DNA of 37,204 nt, from positions 1 through 37,204 of the forward strand of contig JABLXD010000018.1 of the NCBI GenBank assembly GCA_013178285.1. Reading direction: 5' to 3'. The number at the start of each line of letters is the position of its first letter. The stretch's first letter is position 1. Under the pieces are notes generated by a model. That model saw nothing but the letters and a program-made list of their open reading frames with translations, made no database searches and was not told the DNA's origin. This document shows, piece after piece, positions 9,006 through 16,892 of this stretch. The stretch comes from Methanofastidiosum sp. (GTDB taxonomy: Archaea > Methanobacteriota_B > Thermococci > Methanofastidiosales > Methanofastidiosaceae). The position numbers and the translations under genes are program-made.

Positions 9006-9043
9006 TAACTTAATATATAGTTTAATCGAAGAATATTAAGTTA
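9006..9043. promoter_or_regulatory. 11-bp inverted repeat upstream of the PAS kinase gene
   Basis: TAACTTAATAT at 9006-9016 is perfectly complemented by ATATTAAGTTA at 9033-9043, with 16 bases between. It lies 36 bases before the ATG at 9079. It could be an operator or a hairpin in the leader or in the end of the preceding transcript. Symmetry is seen directly; the role is inference. Confidence 0.5.
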
Positions 9044-9078
9044 TTTAGATTCATAAATTGTATGGTCTTAATGATTTT

Positions 9079-11229
9079 ATGGATAATAAATTTAGTATTC
9101 CAAGAGATGGGATTAATTTAGAGGATTATTTTTCTATTTTTGAAAATATTAACGAAGCAATATGTATCAATGCAAAAGATGGAACAATATTTTTTGTTAA
9201 TAATTCGACATTAGATTTGTTTGGGTATCCAAGAGATGAAATACTCGGCATGAATATAATTAAACTATATGCTAATCCAGACGATAGGCCAAATATAGTA
9301 AATGTTCTAGAAAAACAAGGATTTTTAAAAGACTTTCCCGTAAAATTAAAAAAGAAAAATGGGGAAATTATTGACTGTGAATTTAATACCAAGATAATAG
9401 AAGATACTAAAGATAATAAAATATTTTATGGATTTATTAGAAATATAACAGAAAGGAAAAAAATAGAAGATAAACTAAAAGAAAGTGAAGAGAAATATAG
9501 AACTCTTTTTGAAAATGCAAGTGATCCTATTTTTCTTCTTCAGAATGGATTTTTCATTGATTGCAATTCTAAAACTTCAAATATTTTAGGTTATAGGAAA
9601 GAAGAAATAATTGGAAAAACGCCTTATGATATTTCTCCACCAATACAACCTGACGGCAAGAGATCAAAAACAAAAGCTAAAGAAAAAATTGAAGCTGCAT
9701 TGGAAGGCATTCCACAATTTTTTGAATGGAGACATATAAAATCAGATGGGTCTTTTGTTGACACAGAAGTTAGTCTTAATGTAATTAACTTATACAAAGG
9801 AAAGTATTTACAGGCAATAGTGAGAGATGTCACCGAAAGGAAAAAGGTCAACGAAATAATTTTGGAAAATGAAGAAAAATTTAGATCAATTTTTGAAGCT
9901 ACAGCAGATATAATAACCTATGTAGACAATCATGGTACTATAATCGACACGAATTCTAAAGTTAAGGATATCCTTGGGTATGAGAGGGGGGAAATTGTCG
10001 GAAAAAACTTTAGAGATTTGAAGTTAATAGATATTGAACAATTACCTAATTTAATTAAACTTTTTATTAAAACAATCCGTAGTGGGAAAGCATCAGAAAA
10101 AACAGAACTTACTTTGAGAAACAAGGATGGTGACAAAGTATACTTTGAAGTTGCAACTCAATTTATAAATAAGAATAAAAAAATAACTGGTGCAGTTTCT
10201 ATTTTTAGAGATATCTCTGAAAGAAAGAGAATAAAAGAGGCTTTAGAAAAAGAAAAAGACAATCTTTATTCGCTAATGAATGAACTTCCAGGATACGTAT
10301 GTGTTTATTCTCCAGATTTATCAATATTATTTGCTAATAATTTCTTAAAAGAGAGGTTTGGGAAAATAGAAGGAAAAAAATGCCAAGAAATTTTTCATGG
10401 ATTTAAAGATTGCTCCGAAGAACCGTGTAATTGTTGTCCTGTGATTAGAATATTTGAAACAGGAGTTCCAGAAAAATGTGAAAGAAAACAAAAAGATGGA
10501 AAAATATATGATATTTATGATTATCCTTATACAGATTCAGATGGTAACAAACTTGTAATGGAATTTGGAATCGATATAAATGAAAAAAAATTGGCTGAAA
10601 ATAAAATTATTGAATTAAATGATACTTTAAGATTACTGAATAAAATTCTAAGACATGATACTCTCAATAATCTAATGGTAATAAGTGCCAATATTGAGAT
10701 GATAAAAACAGAAGACAAAGATAAAATTACCAAAGCTTTTGAATATATCCAAAAAAGTGCAAAATTAATCAATAGAATGAAGGAACTTGAATCCTTAGTT
10801 TCAACTGGGTTTGAATTAAAAAGCTATGATGTTAAAAATATATTAATCGAGATTTCAAAAAATTATTCTGATATTAAAATTAAAGTATGTGGAAATTGTA
10901 TAGTTTTGGCTGATGAAGCGATTAGTTCTGTTTTTGATAATATAATTAGAAACGCTGTTATACATGGTAATTCCAATAGAATTGACATTAAAATAAGAAA
11001 GGTCAAAGATTATTGTGAAATTGTGTTTGTTGATTATGGTATTGGCATTCCCTCAGAAATAAAGAGTAAAATCTTTGATGAAGGGATATCTTATGGTAAA
11101 AATAAAGGAGCTGGATTGGGATTGTATATTGTGAAAAAAACTCTTGAAAGATATGGTGCAAAAATAGAAGTTGAAGAAAATTTGCCAAAAGGTTCAGCTT
11201 TCATTCTGAGGTTTATAAGGGGCGAATAA
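9079..11229 (+). CDS. Multi-PAS sensor histidine kinase
   Basis: This is a soluble kinase of about 716 aa; a TTG seven codons upstream at 9058 is an alternative start with no better ribosome site. Four PAS domains are visible at about residues 15-130, 134-255, 260-383 and 391-508, each of the first three ending in an xxRDITERKK-type PAC motif. The fourth contains a Cys-rich loop (CxEIFHGFKDC...CNCCP). The phosphorylation site is His526 in LRHDTLNNLMV, a type common in methanogens. The HATPase domain has N-box DNIIRNAVIHG, G1 DYGIGIP and G2 GAGLGLYIVKK, so catalysis should be intact. No receiver partner lies adjacent; the nearest receiver is in the hybrid protein at 2859. The sensed signal is unknown. 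Confidence 0.92.
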   Translation: MDNKFSIPRDGINLEDYFSIFENINEAICINAKDGTIFFVNNSTLDLFGYPRDEILGMNIIKLYANPDDRPNIVNVLEKQGFLKDFPVKLKKKNGEIIDCEFNTKIIEDTKDNKIFYGFIRNITERKKIEDKLKESEEKYRTLFENASDPIFLLQNGFFIDCNSKTSNILGYRKEEIIGKTPYDISPPIQPDGKRSKTKAKEKIEAALEGIPQFFEWRHIKSDGSFVDTEVSLNVINLYKGKYLQAIVRDVTERKKVNEIILENEEKFRSIFEATADIITYVDNHGTIIDTNSKVKDILGYERGEIVGKNFRDLKLIDIEQLPNLIKLFIKTIRSGKASEKTELTLRNKDGDKVYFEVATQFINKNKKITGAVSIFRDISERKRIKEALEKEKDNLYSLMNELPGYVCVYSPDLSILFANNFLKERFGKIEGKKCQEIFHGFKDCSEEPCNCCPVIRIFETGVPEKCERKQKDGKIYDIYDYPYTDSDGNKLVMEFGIDINEKKLAENKIIELNDTLRLLNKILRHDTLNNLMVISANIEMIKTEDKDKITKAFEYIQKSAKLINRMKELESLVSTGFELKSYDVKNILIEISKNYSDIKIKVCGNCIVLADEAISSVFDNIIRNAVIHGNSNRIDIKIRKVKDYCEIVFVDYGIGIPSEIKSKIFDEGISYGKNKGAGLGLYIVKKTLERYGAKIEVEENLPKGSAFILRFIRGE

Positions 11230-11281
11230 TTTTATAATTTATTTCAGTTAATCTTTTAACTTCAATTTAAGATTATTGCCT

Positions 11282-11887
11282 ATGCCAGCTTCTGTTATTA
11301 ACGATTTTAAATCTATACCTAATATGATTACTTCGATAAGGTTTGTTTTAGCTCCATTTTTACTTTACTTCGCGTCTTCAAAAGAATTATTTTTGTTTAC
11401 AATATTTTTTTACATATGTTCAATTTCAGATTATATAGACGGGCCAATAGCAAGAAGATTTAATCTGACTTCAGAGCTTGGTTCCTTTCTTGATAATCTA
11501 GCTGATGAACTATTGCTTTTATCAGGACTTGCATTTATGTATTTATTAAAACCTGAAATAATGCTCGATAATTTAGCGATATTTATAGTATTTTTGACCA
11601 TATATGCCATCGAAAGAATACTTTTTTATGGGGTACATAAAGGAAAGCCAAGGTTACACTTATATTCGGGAAAGACTTTTGCTAGGGCTTATTATTTATT
11701 CCTTCCTGTAATGTTTTTCGTTAATAACTATGGGCCATTTTTGTATCTGATCCTTTCATTGGGTGCCGTCACATTAATTGAACAATCAGCCATTTATTTA
11801 AAATACAAAGAAGTAGATACCGAAATGAAATCAATTATTAATCCAAAATACAATCCACTTAGTTATATTTACAAATTACCTTTTTAG
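11282..11887 (+). CDS. CDP-alcohol phosphatidyltransferase (archaeal phospholipid head-group synthase)
   Basis: This 201-aa integral membrane enzyme displaces CMP from a CDP-lipid with an alcohol. The full signature DGxxARx8GxxxDxxxD is present with Asp53, Gly54, Ala57, Arg58, Gly67, Asp71 and Asp75 (DGPIARRF then GSFLDNLADE). Around it are about six hydrophobic helices. The ATG at 11282 is preferred over a TTG two codons upstream. It is followed after 14 bases by carS, which makes CDP-archaeol, so the likely product is an archaetidyl lipid. Serine, inositol phosphate or glycerol phosphate are all possible acceptors, and the sequence does not decide. Confidence 0.87.
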   Translation: MPASVINDFKSIPNMITSIRFVLAPFLLYFASSKELFLFTIFFYICSISDYIDGPIARRFNLTSELGSFLDNLADELLLLSGLAFMYLLKPEIMLDNLAIFIVFLTIYAIERILFYGVHKGKPRLHLYSGKTFARAYYLFLPVMFFVNNYGPFLYLILSLGAVTLIEQSAIYLKYKEVDTEMKSIINPKYNPLSYIYKLPF

Positions 11888-11901
11888 GTAAAGAGGTCTA
11901 A

Positions 11902-12474
11902 ATGATTCAAATATACATCGAAAATATCTCCTCATATGCCCTCTCTTGTATATGGTTTATTTTGCCAGCCTACGTGGGCAACATGGCCCCAGTATTTGCA
12001 AAAAGATTATTCAAAGATAGATTTTCTACGCCTATAGACTTTGATAGGAACTTTAGGAATATCCCCATTGCAGGAAAAAATAAAACATATCGCGGATTAT
12101 TTGCTGCGATTTTTCTTTCAACAATAATAGTTCTTATTCAAAAAATTGTTTATTTTGAACCATTTATAAATAGCATTTCTCTAATAGATTACTCAAAAAT
12201 TAACTGGCCCTTATGGGGATTACTAATGGGCAGTGGTGCAATGTTTGGCGATTTCATTAAAAGTATTGTAAAAAGAAGAATTGGCAAAAAACCTGGTGAA
12301 TCCTGGAAACCTCTCGATCAGGTAGATTTTTTAGGCGGTGCATTATTTTTATGTTCACCTCTTTATTTGCCATCTTTAGATATAATCTTAGGGATATTTG
12401 TGTTGCTCCCTATATTGAAGATATCTCTTGATCGAATAGGATATCACCTTAAAATACACGATTCAAAATGGTAA
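11902..12474 (+). CDS. carS: CDP-archaeol synthase
   Basis: This 190-aa membrane protein transfers CMP from CTP to unsaturated archaetidic acid to give CDP-archaeol, the activated precursor of archaeal phospholipids. Hallmarks are the YVGNMAPVFAKR start, the IPIAGKNKTYRG loop and the highly conserved GAMFGDFIKS-VKRRIGKKPG-ESWKPLDQVDF stretch, with four to five hydrophobic helices. Length is typical for the family (formerly DUF46). It is flanked by the CDP-alcohol phosphatidyltransferase upstream and a methyltransferase whose start lies four bases past its stop, forming a compact operon. Specific to archaea, it is the clearest taxonomic marker in the window. Confidence 0.96.
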   Translation: MIQIYIENISSYALSCIWFILPAYVGNMAPVFAKRLFKDRFSTPIDFDRNFRNIPIAGKNKTYRGLFAAIFLSTIIVLIQKIVYFEPFINSISLIDYSKINWPLWGLLMGSGAMFGDFIKSIVKRRIGKKPGESWKPLDQVDFLGGALFLCSPLYLPSLDIILGIFVLLPILKISLDRIGYHLKIHDSKW

Positions 12475-12478
12475 TATC

Positions 12479-13183
12479 ATGAAAATAGATTACAATGAAA
12501 ATTATTATTTTAATGAATTCAAAAGTCTTGGTACAGACTATAACGATCTTGAAGAAATTAAGATATATGATGAAAGAATGAGTAAATTAAGGGATATACA
12601 AAAAGAAATTGAAAACACACTTAATCAAATTGACCTCAAAAAAGAAGATATAATCATTGAAATAGGTTGTGGAACGGGCGAATTTTCCATAGAAGCAGCA
12701 AAAAAGTGTAAAAAAGTTATTGCAATCGATGTATCTAATAATATGCTTCAATATGCAAAAAATAAGGCCATCAATCGGAGGATAAATAATATTTCTTTTA
12801 TCAATTCAGGATTTTTATCATATAAACATAAAGATGAACCTGTAGATATAGTCGTTTCAAGTATAGCTTTACACCATTTGCCCGATTTCTGGAAATTAAT
12901 CGCCTTAAGAAATATTAGTTCTATGCTTAAAACTAAAGGTAAATTTTATCTTCATGATGTCGTTTTTTCATTTGATATTGATAATTTTGAAGACGCTATT
13001 GAAAAATGGACTAATCAAACAAACGATAGTAAAATGAAAAAGAGCATGTTAAATCACATAAGTCAAGAGTTTTCTACAATGGACTGGGTAATGGAAGAAT
13101 TACTCCAAAAAGCAGGATTTAATATCGAATATAAAGAGTATAAGAGTGATTTTTTCGCCACATATTTATGCATTAAAATCTAA
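12479..13183 (+). CDS. Class I SAM-dependent methyltransferase
   Basis: This 234-aa protein has the Rossmann methyltransferase motifs: I at about residues 57-66 (IIEIGCGTGEFS), post-I acidic AIDVSNNML, and a motif-IV-like SIALHHLPDFW followed by MLKTKGKFYLHD. No membrane segment is seen. The start codon lies four bases after the carS stop, so it is probably cotranslated with the lipid genes; the substrate could be a lipid head group or a small molecule. Similar proteins are annotated generically as type 11 or 12 methyltransferases. Function beyond methyl transfer is not inferable. Confidence 0.85.
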   Translation: MKIDYNENYYFNEFKSLGTDYNDLEEIKIYDERMSKLRDIQKEIENTLNQIDLKKEDIIIEIGCGTGEFSIEAAKKCKKVIAIDVSNNMLQYAKNKAINRRINNISFINSGFLSYKHKDEPVDIVVSSIALHHLPDFWKLIALRNISSMLKTKGKFYLHDVVFSFDIDNFEDAIEKWTNQTNDSKMKKSMLNHISQEFSTMDWVMEELLQKAGFNIEYKEYKSDFFATYLCIKI

Positions 13184-13271
13184 AAATATATTTTTAATAT
13201 AACTAAAACAAAAAATAACCCAATAGATGAAATAAATAATAATTATATTTTAAAAAATCTAAAGTAAGAAC

Positions 13272-13320
13272 TATTATATATGGAATACAAATCTTCTTTT
13301 CATTATTTTAAGGTGAGAAT
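13272..13320 (+). promoter_or_regulatory. TATA box and ribosome binding site of the ferredoxin gene
   Basis: A TATA-like TATTATATAT at about 13272-13281 is followed about 25-30 bases later by the expected start region, and AAGGTGAGAAT directly precedes the ATG at 13321. This gives a short leader with a strong GGTG ribosome site. The arrangement supports transcription starting here, independent of the lipid operon. Confidence 0.55.
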
Positions 13321-13509
13321 ATGAGAAAAATAGTAAAAGTTGATAACGAAAAATGTAATGGATGCGGGATCTGCTCAGTCATATGTCCTTTGAAAGTCGT
13401 GTCTCTTGAATCTGGTAAGGCTGTAATAGATGAAGAATCATGTGACGGCCTTGGAGGATGCGTTAGGAGATGCCCTCAAAAGGCAATGAGCGTAGTGGAA
13501 GTTAATTAA
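13321..13509 (+). CDS. Ferredoxin-type 2[Fe-S] protein with a non-standard second motif
   Basis: This 62-aa electron carrier has an ordinary first motif CNGCGICSVICP (Cys12, 15, 18, 22). The second is CDGLGGCVRRCP, which has only Cys41, Cys47 and Cys51, so one ligand of the classic CX2CX2CX3CP is missing or replaced, possibly by Asp42. The CDGLGxC form recurs in ferredoxin domains of archaeal and clostridial proteins. The second cluster may therefore be [3Fe-4S] or Asp-ligated. It is probably cotranscribed with the zinc-ribbon microprotein 12 bases downstream. Redox partner unknown. Confidence 0.9.
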   Translation: MRKIVKVDNEKCNGCGICSVICPLKVVSLESGKAVIDEESCDGLGGCVRRCPQKAMSVVEVN

Positions 13510-13521
13510 GAGTATTATTTC

Positions 13522-13680
13522 ATGATATCTTTTAAGAATAAATTTTGCCAATGCAATACAGAAAGAGATATTGAAAGAATTGAAAGGATATGTTGTTCAC
13601 TTGCTACAGTAACTTATAGATGCCCAAAATGCGGGGAAAGAATAAAAAACATTGAATACACTTTAGACGAAGAGAAATAG
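13522..13680 (+). CDS. 52-aa zinc-ribbon-like microprotein
   Basis: An ATG at 13522 opens a 52-codon frame ending in TAG at 13680, beginning MISFKNKFCQCN. Cysteines occur as CxC (Cys9, Cys11) and CPKCG near residues 34-38, enough for one structural zinc site, with an additional CC pair in between. It follows the ferredoxin by 12 bases and likely shares its transcript. Its C-terminal half, YRCPKCGERIKNIEY, resembles FRCPVCGREKKSVEY of the microprotein at 29174, so the two may be paralogues. Function is unknown. Confidence 0.65.
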   Translation: MISFKNKFCQCNTERDIERIERICCSLATVTYRCPKCGERIKNIEYTLDEEK

Positions 13681-13696
13681 TTTTAAGGATGTAAAA

Positions 13697-14009
13697 ATGA
13701 ATCAATTAATACAAATTATATTTCTCATTTTTTGATATCTTTTCCTAGTTTTATTTCTATATACTCAATATATGCTCAGAATGATAAATCTAACATTCAG
13801 GTTACAGATTTAACTTGGGCCCCTAAAAACCCTAATAGGGATGAAAATGTGTTAAAATCAACAATATGGAGACTAAATATCTCAATCTAAATTTAGAATT
13901 CTACTTGAATGGTGAGTAGTTGAGTCAAAAACAATAAATGGAATAGGGGATAAATCCATCGGGAGAAGGAGAATCTGAGATTGTTATAAAAGAGTTTAGA
14001 TTTGAATAA
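13697..14009 (+). pseudogene. Decayed secreted CARDB-like protein gene
   Basis: Across three frames the stretch encodes a broken signal-peptide-like start (MNQLIQIIFLIF then TGA), a segment NIQVTDLTWAPKNPNRDENV, a segment NLEFYLNGE, and INPSGEGESEIVIKEF. Together these follow the order of a CARDB adhesion-like domain, in which an xVTDITWxPxNPxxGxxV strand is followed by a FYLDG strand and a GES-xV strand. At least one frameshift and several stops (TGA, TAA, TAG) separate the pieces. A surface protein gene was therefore probably inactivated here. The upstream GGATGTAAAA weakly resembles a ribosome site. Pieces are seen directly; the domain name is inference. Confidence 0.6.
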
Positions 14010-14196
14010 CCATTCCCATTGTCTAATTTTATTTAAATGGCCTAAGTTTGTCATTTTTTGACCTTAACTAATAAATACTCTTTTCTTATTTTTACCTCTA
14101 TTACCCAACACATGGGCAGAAGTATAGTTTTATTTTGGAGGATTATTTCTATTTATCCTCTTTTGTTAACAATATGTTAAATGGAAAGGTGAAAAA
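14010..14196 (+). promoter_or_regulatory. Leader and ribosome binding site of the M20 hydrolase gene
   Basis: No gene is seen between the pseudogene and the M20 gene. A strong ribosome site GGAAAGGTG lies five to six bases before the ATG at 14197. Upstream, GAGGAT at 14138-14143 and ATCCTC at 14155-14160 can pair across an 11-base loop, a weak possible leader hairpin. No convincing TATA box stands out. Confidence 0.4.
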
Positions 14197-15555
14197 ATGA
14201 TTCAAAAGGATGCATATAAAACACAATCAAGCACTATATCTTTACACAATATACCTTCAGATGAAATAAAAAAATTGACAAACGAACTAAAAGATTCCTC
14301 ATTTAAATTCTGTCGTAAGTTAATCAGAACTCCTTCAATATCCGGAAATGAAAAAGCTGTTGCAGATTTATACTTAGAAGAAATGAAAAAATTAGAATAT
14401 GACGAATATTTTAGAGATGAATGGGGGAATGTAGTAGGTCTGATAAGAGGAACAGAAGATGGGCCTACAATAATGTATAATTCTCATTTAGATCATGTAG
14501 ATCCAGGAGATTTATCAGAATGGATGGGATATGACCCATACGGTGCAGAAATTGACTTTGTAGAAGTAGAAAATCAAGATTGCAATGAAAAAGAAACTGC
14601 CCAAGTCATTCACGGTAGAGCTGCATCTGATGTTAAAGGAGGTGGAGCGACTCAGATTTATGCAGGTGCATTACTATTGAAATTAAGAAAACTTGGTTAC
14701 AAATTCAAAGGTAATTTCATGTTTACTGGGGTAGTTTTAGAAGAGCCTGCAGAGATGCTTGGTATGATAAAGTTAATAGATGAAACTCTACCTAAGCGTG
14801 GATTATCTTATGATGGTGTCGTATCCTCAGAAGCAACTGCTTTGAAACTGTATCTTGGTCACAGGGGTAGAGTCGAAATAAAAATTACTGTTCATGGAAG
14901 AACTTCTCACGGCAGTGCACCATGGCTAGGGATTAACGCAGTTAACAAGGCCAGTAAATTAATTGAAAGAGTTGAATCGGATCTTGCACCATGTTTCCCT
15001 AAAGATAAGAATTTGGGAAGTTCTAGTATTGCACTTACCATAATTGATTGTACTCCCGGTGCTTTATGCATAGTTCCAGATAGGTGCCATGTAATATATG
15101 ATAGGAGATTCATACCTGGGGAAACTCCTGAAAGTTGTCTAAAGGAGATACAAGACTTAGTAGATAGGCTCTCAAAAGAAGACCCAGAATTTAAAGCAAC
15201 TGTTGAAATATCTACACAAACAAGAACATCTTACACAGGAAAATCAGCTAAAGTTCCAAATATGAAAGAAGCGTGGAAAATTGACAAAGGCCATCCCTTT
15301 GTGTACGCAGCTTCAACTGCTTTAAAATGTGTCGGGCAACCTGTAAAATATGGATACTGGGATTTTGGAACTGATCTGTCTAAAATATGTGGAACTGACA
15401 AGAAGCCAGCTATAGGGTATTCTCCAATGCAGGAACAGTATTGCCACAGACCAATTGATAAAGTTAGGATAGATTATATGGAAAAGAGCATAGCGGGCAA
15501 CGCAGCTATATTCTTAAGTCTCGTCGAACTTCCGAAAGAGAGCTTTAGACTATAG
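14197..15555 (+). CDS. M20-family metallohydrolase (YgeY/ArgE/DapE-like)
   Basis: This 452-aa cytosolic zinc peptidase or deacylase retains expected di-zinc ligands: His97 and Asp99 in YNSHLDHVD, Asp145 in ASDVKGGG, the catalytic Glu pair 182-183 in LEEPAE, Glu212 in SSEAT and a C-terminal His in EQYCHRP. A lid/dimerisation domain carrying GRTSHGSAPWLGINAVNK lies in the middle. A full-length match to the YgeY-like subgroup is likely; those are associated with purine/selenium metabolism clusters in bacteria, but there is no such context here. The substrate may be an N-acyl or carbamoyl amino acid or a peptide. The N-terminal 20 residues are longer than usual. Confidence 0.88.
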   Translation: MIQKDAYKTQSSTISLHNIPSDEIKKLTNELKDSSFKFCRKLIRTPSISGNEKAVADLYLEEMKKLEYDEYFRDEWGNVVGLIRGTEDGPTIMYNSHLDHVDPGDLSEWMGYDPYGAEIDFVEVENQDCNEKETAQVIHGRAASDVKGGGATQIYAGALLLKLRKLGYKFKGNFMFTGVVLEEPAEMLGMIKLIDETLPKRGLSYDGVVSSEATALKLYLGHRGRVEIKITVHGRTSHGSAPWLGINAVNKASKLIERVESDLAPCFPKDKNLGSSSIALTIIDCTPGALCIVPDRCHVIYDRRFIPGETPESCLKEIQDLVDRLSKEDPEFKATVEISTQTRTSYTGKSAKVPNMKEAWKIDKGHPFVYAASTALKCVGQPVKYGYWDFGTDLSKICGTDKKPAIGYSPMQEQYCHRPIDKVRIDYMEKSIAGNAAIFLSLVELPKESFRL

Positions 15556-15589
15556 TTCTTATTTTTTTATTTAATTCTAAATAAATGAA

Positions 15590-16054
15590 TTATTTTGATA
15601 CTCTAATAATTTTACCTTTATTTAATCTTTTTAATTCTGAAGTTGATACTTTAACAAGCGCGCGTTCCGACCCCCCTCCTCCGTAGGCCATCTCTTTTTC
15701 CATAACCTTTGGATATATTAAAAAAATAGCATTATATCCAAAAGGAGGAGTTCCACCACAAGGGTATCCAGTTTTCTCAAGCATTTCTTCCGGACTTGCT
15801 ATTCTGGGCTGCTGTATATTCAGAGATTTTGACACTCTGCTAGTACTGGCTCGGTCTTCTCCTTTTACAATTGCTACAATTAAATTAGATTTTGAATCTA
15901 CCATACATATACTTTTTATAAAATTTGTAGTATCAACATTTGCCGTTTCAGCAGCTTCTTCAACTGAATGGCACGATTTATCAAAAATAAGTAATTCAGC
16001 ATCGCTATTATTCTCTTTTAAAAAAAGGCTTAATTTTTCTTCATAATTATTCAT
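15590..16054 (-). CDS. YbaK/ProX-type aminoacyl-tRNA deacylase domain protein
   Basis: This 154-aa single-domain protein matches the YbaK/EbsC fold, which hydrolyses mischarged aminoacyl-tRNA such as Cys-tRNAPro. Features are SVEEAAETANVDTTNFIKSI with the catalytic-type Lys, IVKGEDRAS, a PEEMLEKTGYPCGGTPPFG loop and YGGGGSERALVKVSTSELKRL near the end. Length is typical. The gene is convergent with the M20 gene and divergent from the Cys-rich lipoprotein gene, sharing a 95-104-base promoter region. The amino acid specificity cannot be read from the sequence. Confidence 0.88.
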   Translation of the reverse strand: MNNYEEKLSLFLKENNSDAELLIFDKSCHSVEEAAETANVDTTNFIKSICMVDSKSNLIVAIVKGEDRASTSRVSKSLNIQQPRIASPEEMLEKTGYPCGGTPPFGYNAIFLIYPKVMEKEMAYGGGGSERALVKVSTSELKRLNKGKIIRVSK

Positions 16055-16158
16055 AGATTTAGTTTTTCCACATGTTTTAAATTAGTTACTTTATTTTCAA
16101 TAGCTAAATAAATATAACTTAAGAAAGATTTTTATATTTTGAATCTATTATGTATTGC

Positions 16159-16833
16159 ATGAAAAACTTAATTATAGTTCTACCTTTTATTTTAATCATG
16201 TTTTCCGCAGGATGCTTAGTTCCATCCCCGACTTCACAACCTCCTGTAAATGCTAATCCATGTGAAAATGTAAAATGTCCAGACAAATGTATAGGAAATG
16301 AACTATGGTCTCAGGTATGTGAAAATGGACAGTGTATTGATTACAAAAGAATCGACCAATGCGCAGAATACTGTGGATGCAAAGAAGATTTATGCAAAGC
16401 GATATCTTGCAATTATAAATGCATTGGAACAGATTTGTGGTCCTATAAGTGCGTAAATGGGGTCTGTATTCAAGATCAACTTGTTGAAGAGTGTAATAAA
16501 GAATGTGGCTGTAGTCCTGAAATAACTATTCAAGAAATACAGCCCAGTCAAAGTTGGATTTTTAACGATCCCAAAGATACAAGTAAAGTTCTTGCATTTG
16601 GCAATGTTTATTTATTATATCATAAAGATAAAATAAGGATTATACTTACTTGTAGAGAAGATCAGTGCTCGGATTATCCTGCAGTATATTATGGGTATAA
16701 GAGACAGGGGGACGATGATTTTCATGAATATATCCAAATTGAAGATCTTTCTTACTGGAGACCACCTTATGATGCTTTTTACATATTATATTTTAGTCCA
16801 GAATACTATATGAAAATAGGATATGTTGATTGA
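16159..16833 (+). CDS. Cys-rich lipoprotein with two tandem Cys repeats
   Basis: A signal peptide ends in a lipobox FSAGC, so the mature protein is probably lipid-anchored outside the membrane. I prefer the ATG at 16159 (MKNLIIVLPF); an ATG three codons upstream at 16150 is in frame, but the TATA-like TTTTTATATTTT at 16129-16140 suggests transcription starts near 16159. Two tandem units of about 40 residues share the pattern CxxxxCxxxCIGxxLW, then CxNGxCI, then CxxxCGC. A C-terminal region of about 105 residues is less Cys-rich and aromatic. Disulfides or metal binding are likely. Family not recognised. Confidence 0.75.
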   Translation: MKNLIIVLPFILIMFSAGCLVPSPTSQPPVNANPCENVKCPDKCIGNELWSQVCENGQCIDYKRIDQCAEYCGCKEDLCKAISCNYKCIGTDLWSYKCVNGVCIQDQLVEECNKECGCSPEITIQEIQPSQSWIFNDPKDTSKVLAFGNVYLLYHKDKIRIILTCREDQCSDYPAVYYGYKRQGDDDFHEYIQIEDLSYWRPPYDAFYILYFSPEYYMKIGYVD

Positions 16834-16892
16834 GTCATTGGATACTTTTTTATAAGGATTGGCGAAACAAATTCTATATCTTGGTGGCTAAT

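Noticed and set aside
16830-16892. Longer start of the formyltransferase overlapping the lipoprotein stop
   Set aside because: The residues before 16893 do not resemble the family, and a GGTGG ribosome site sits immediately before the TTG at 16893.
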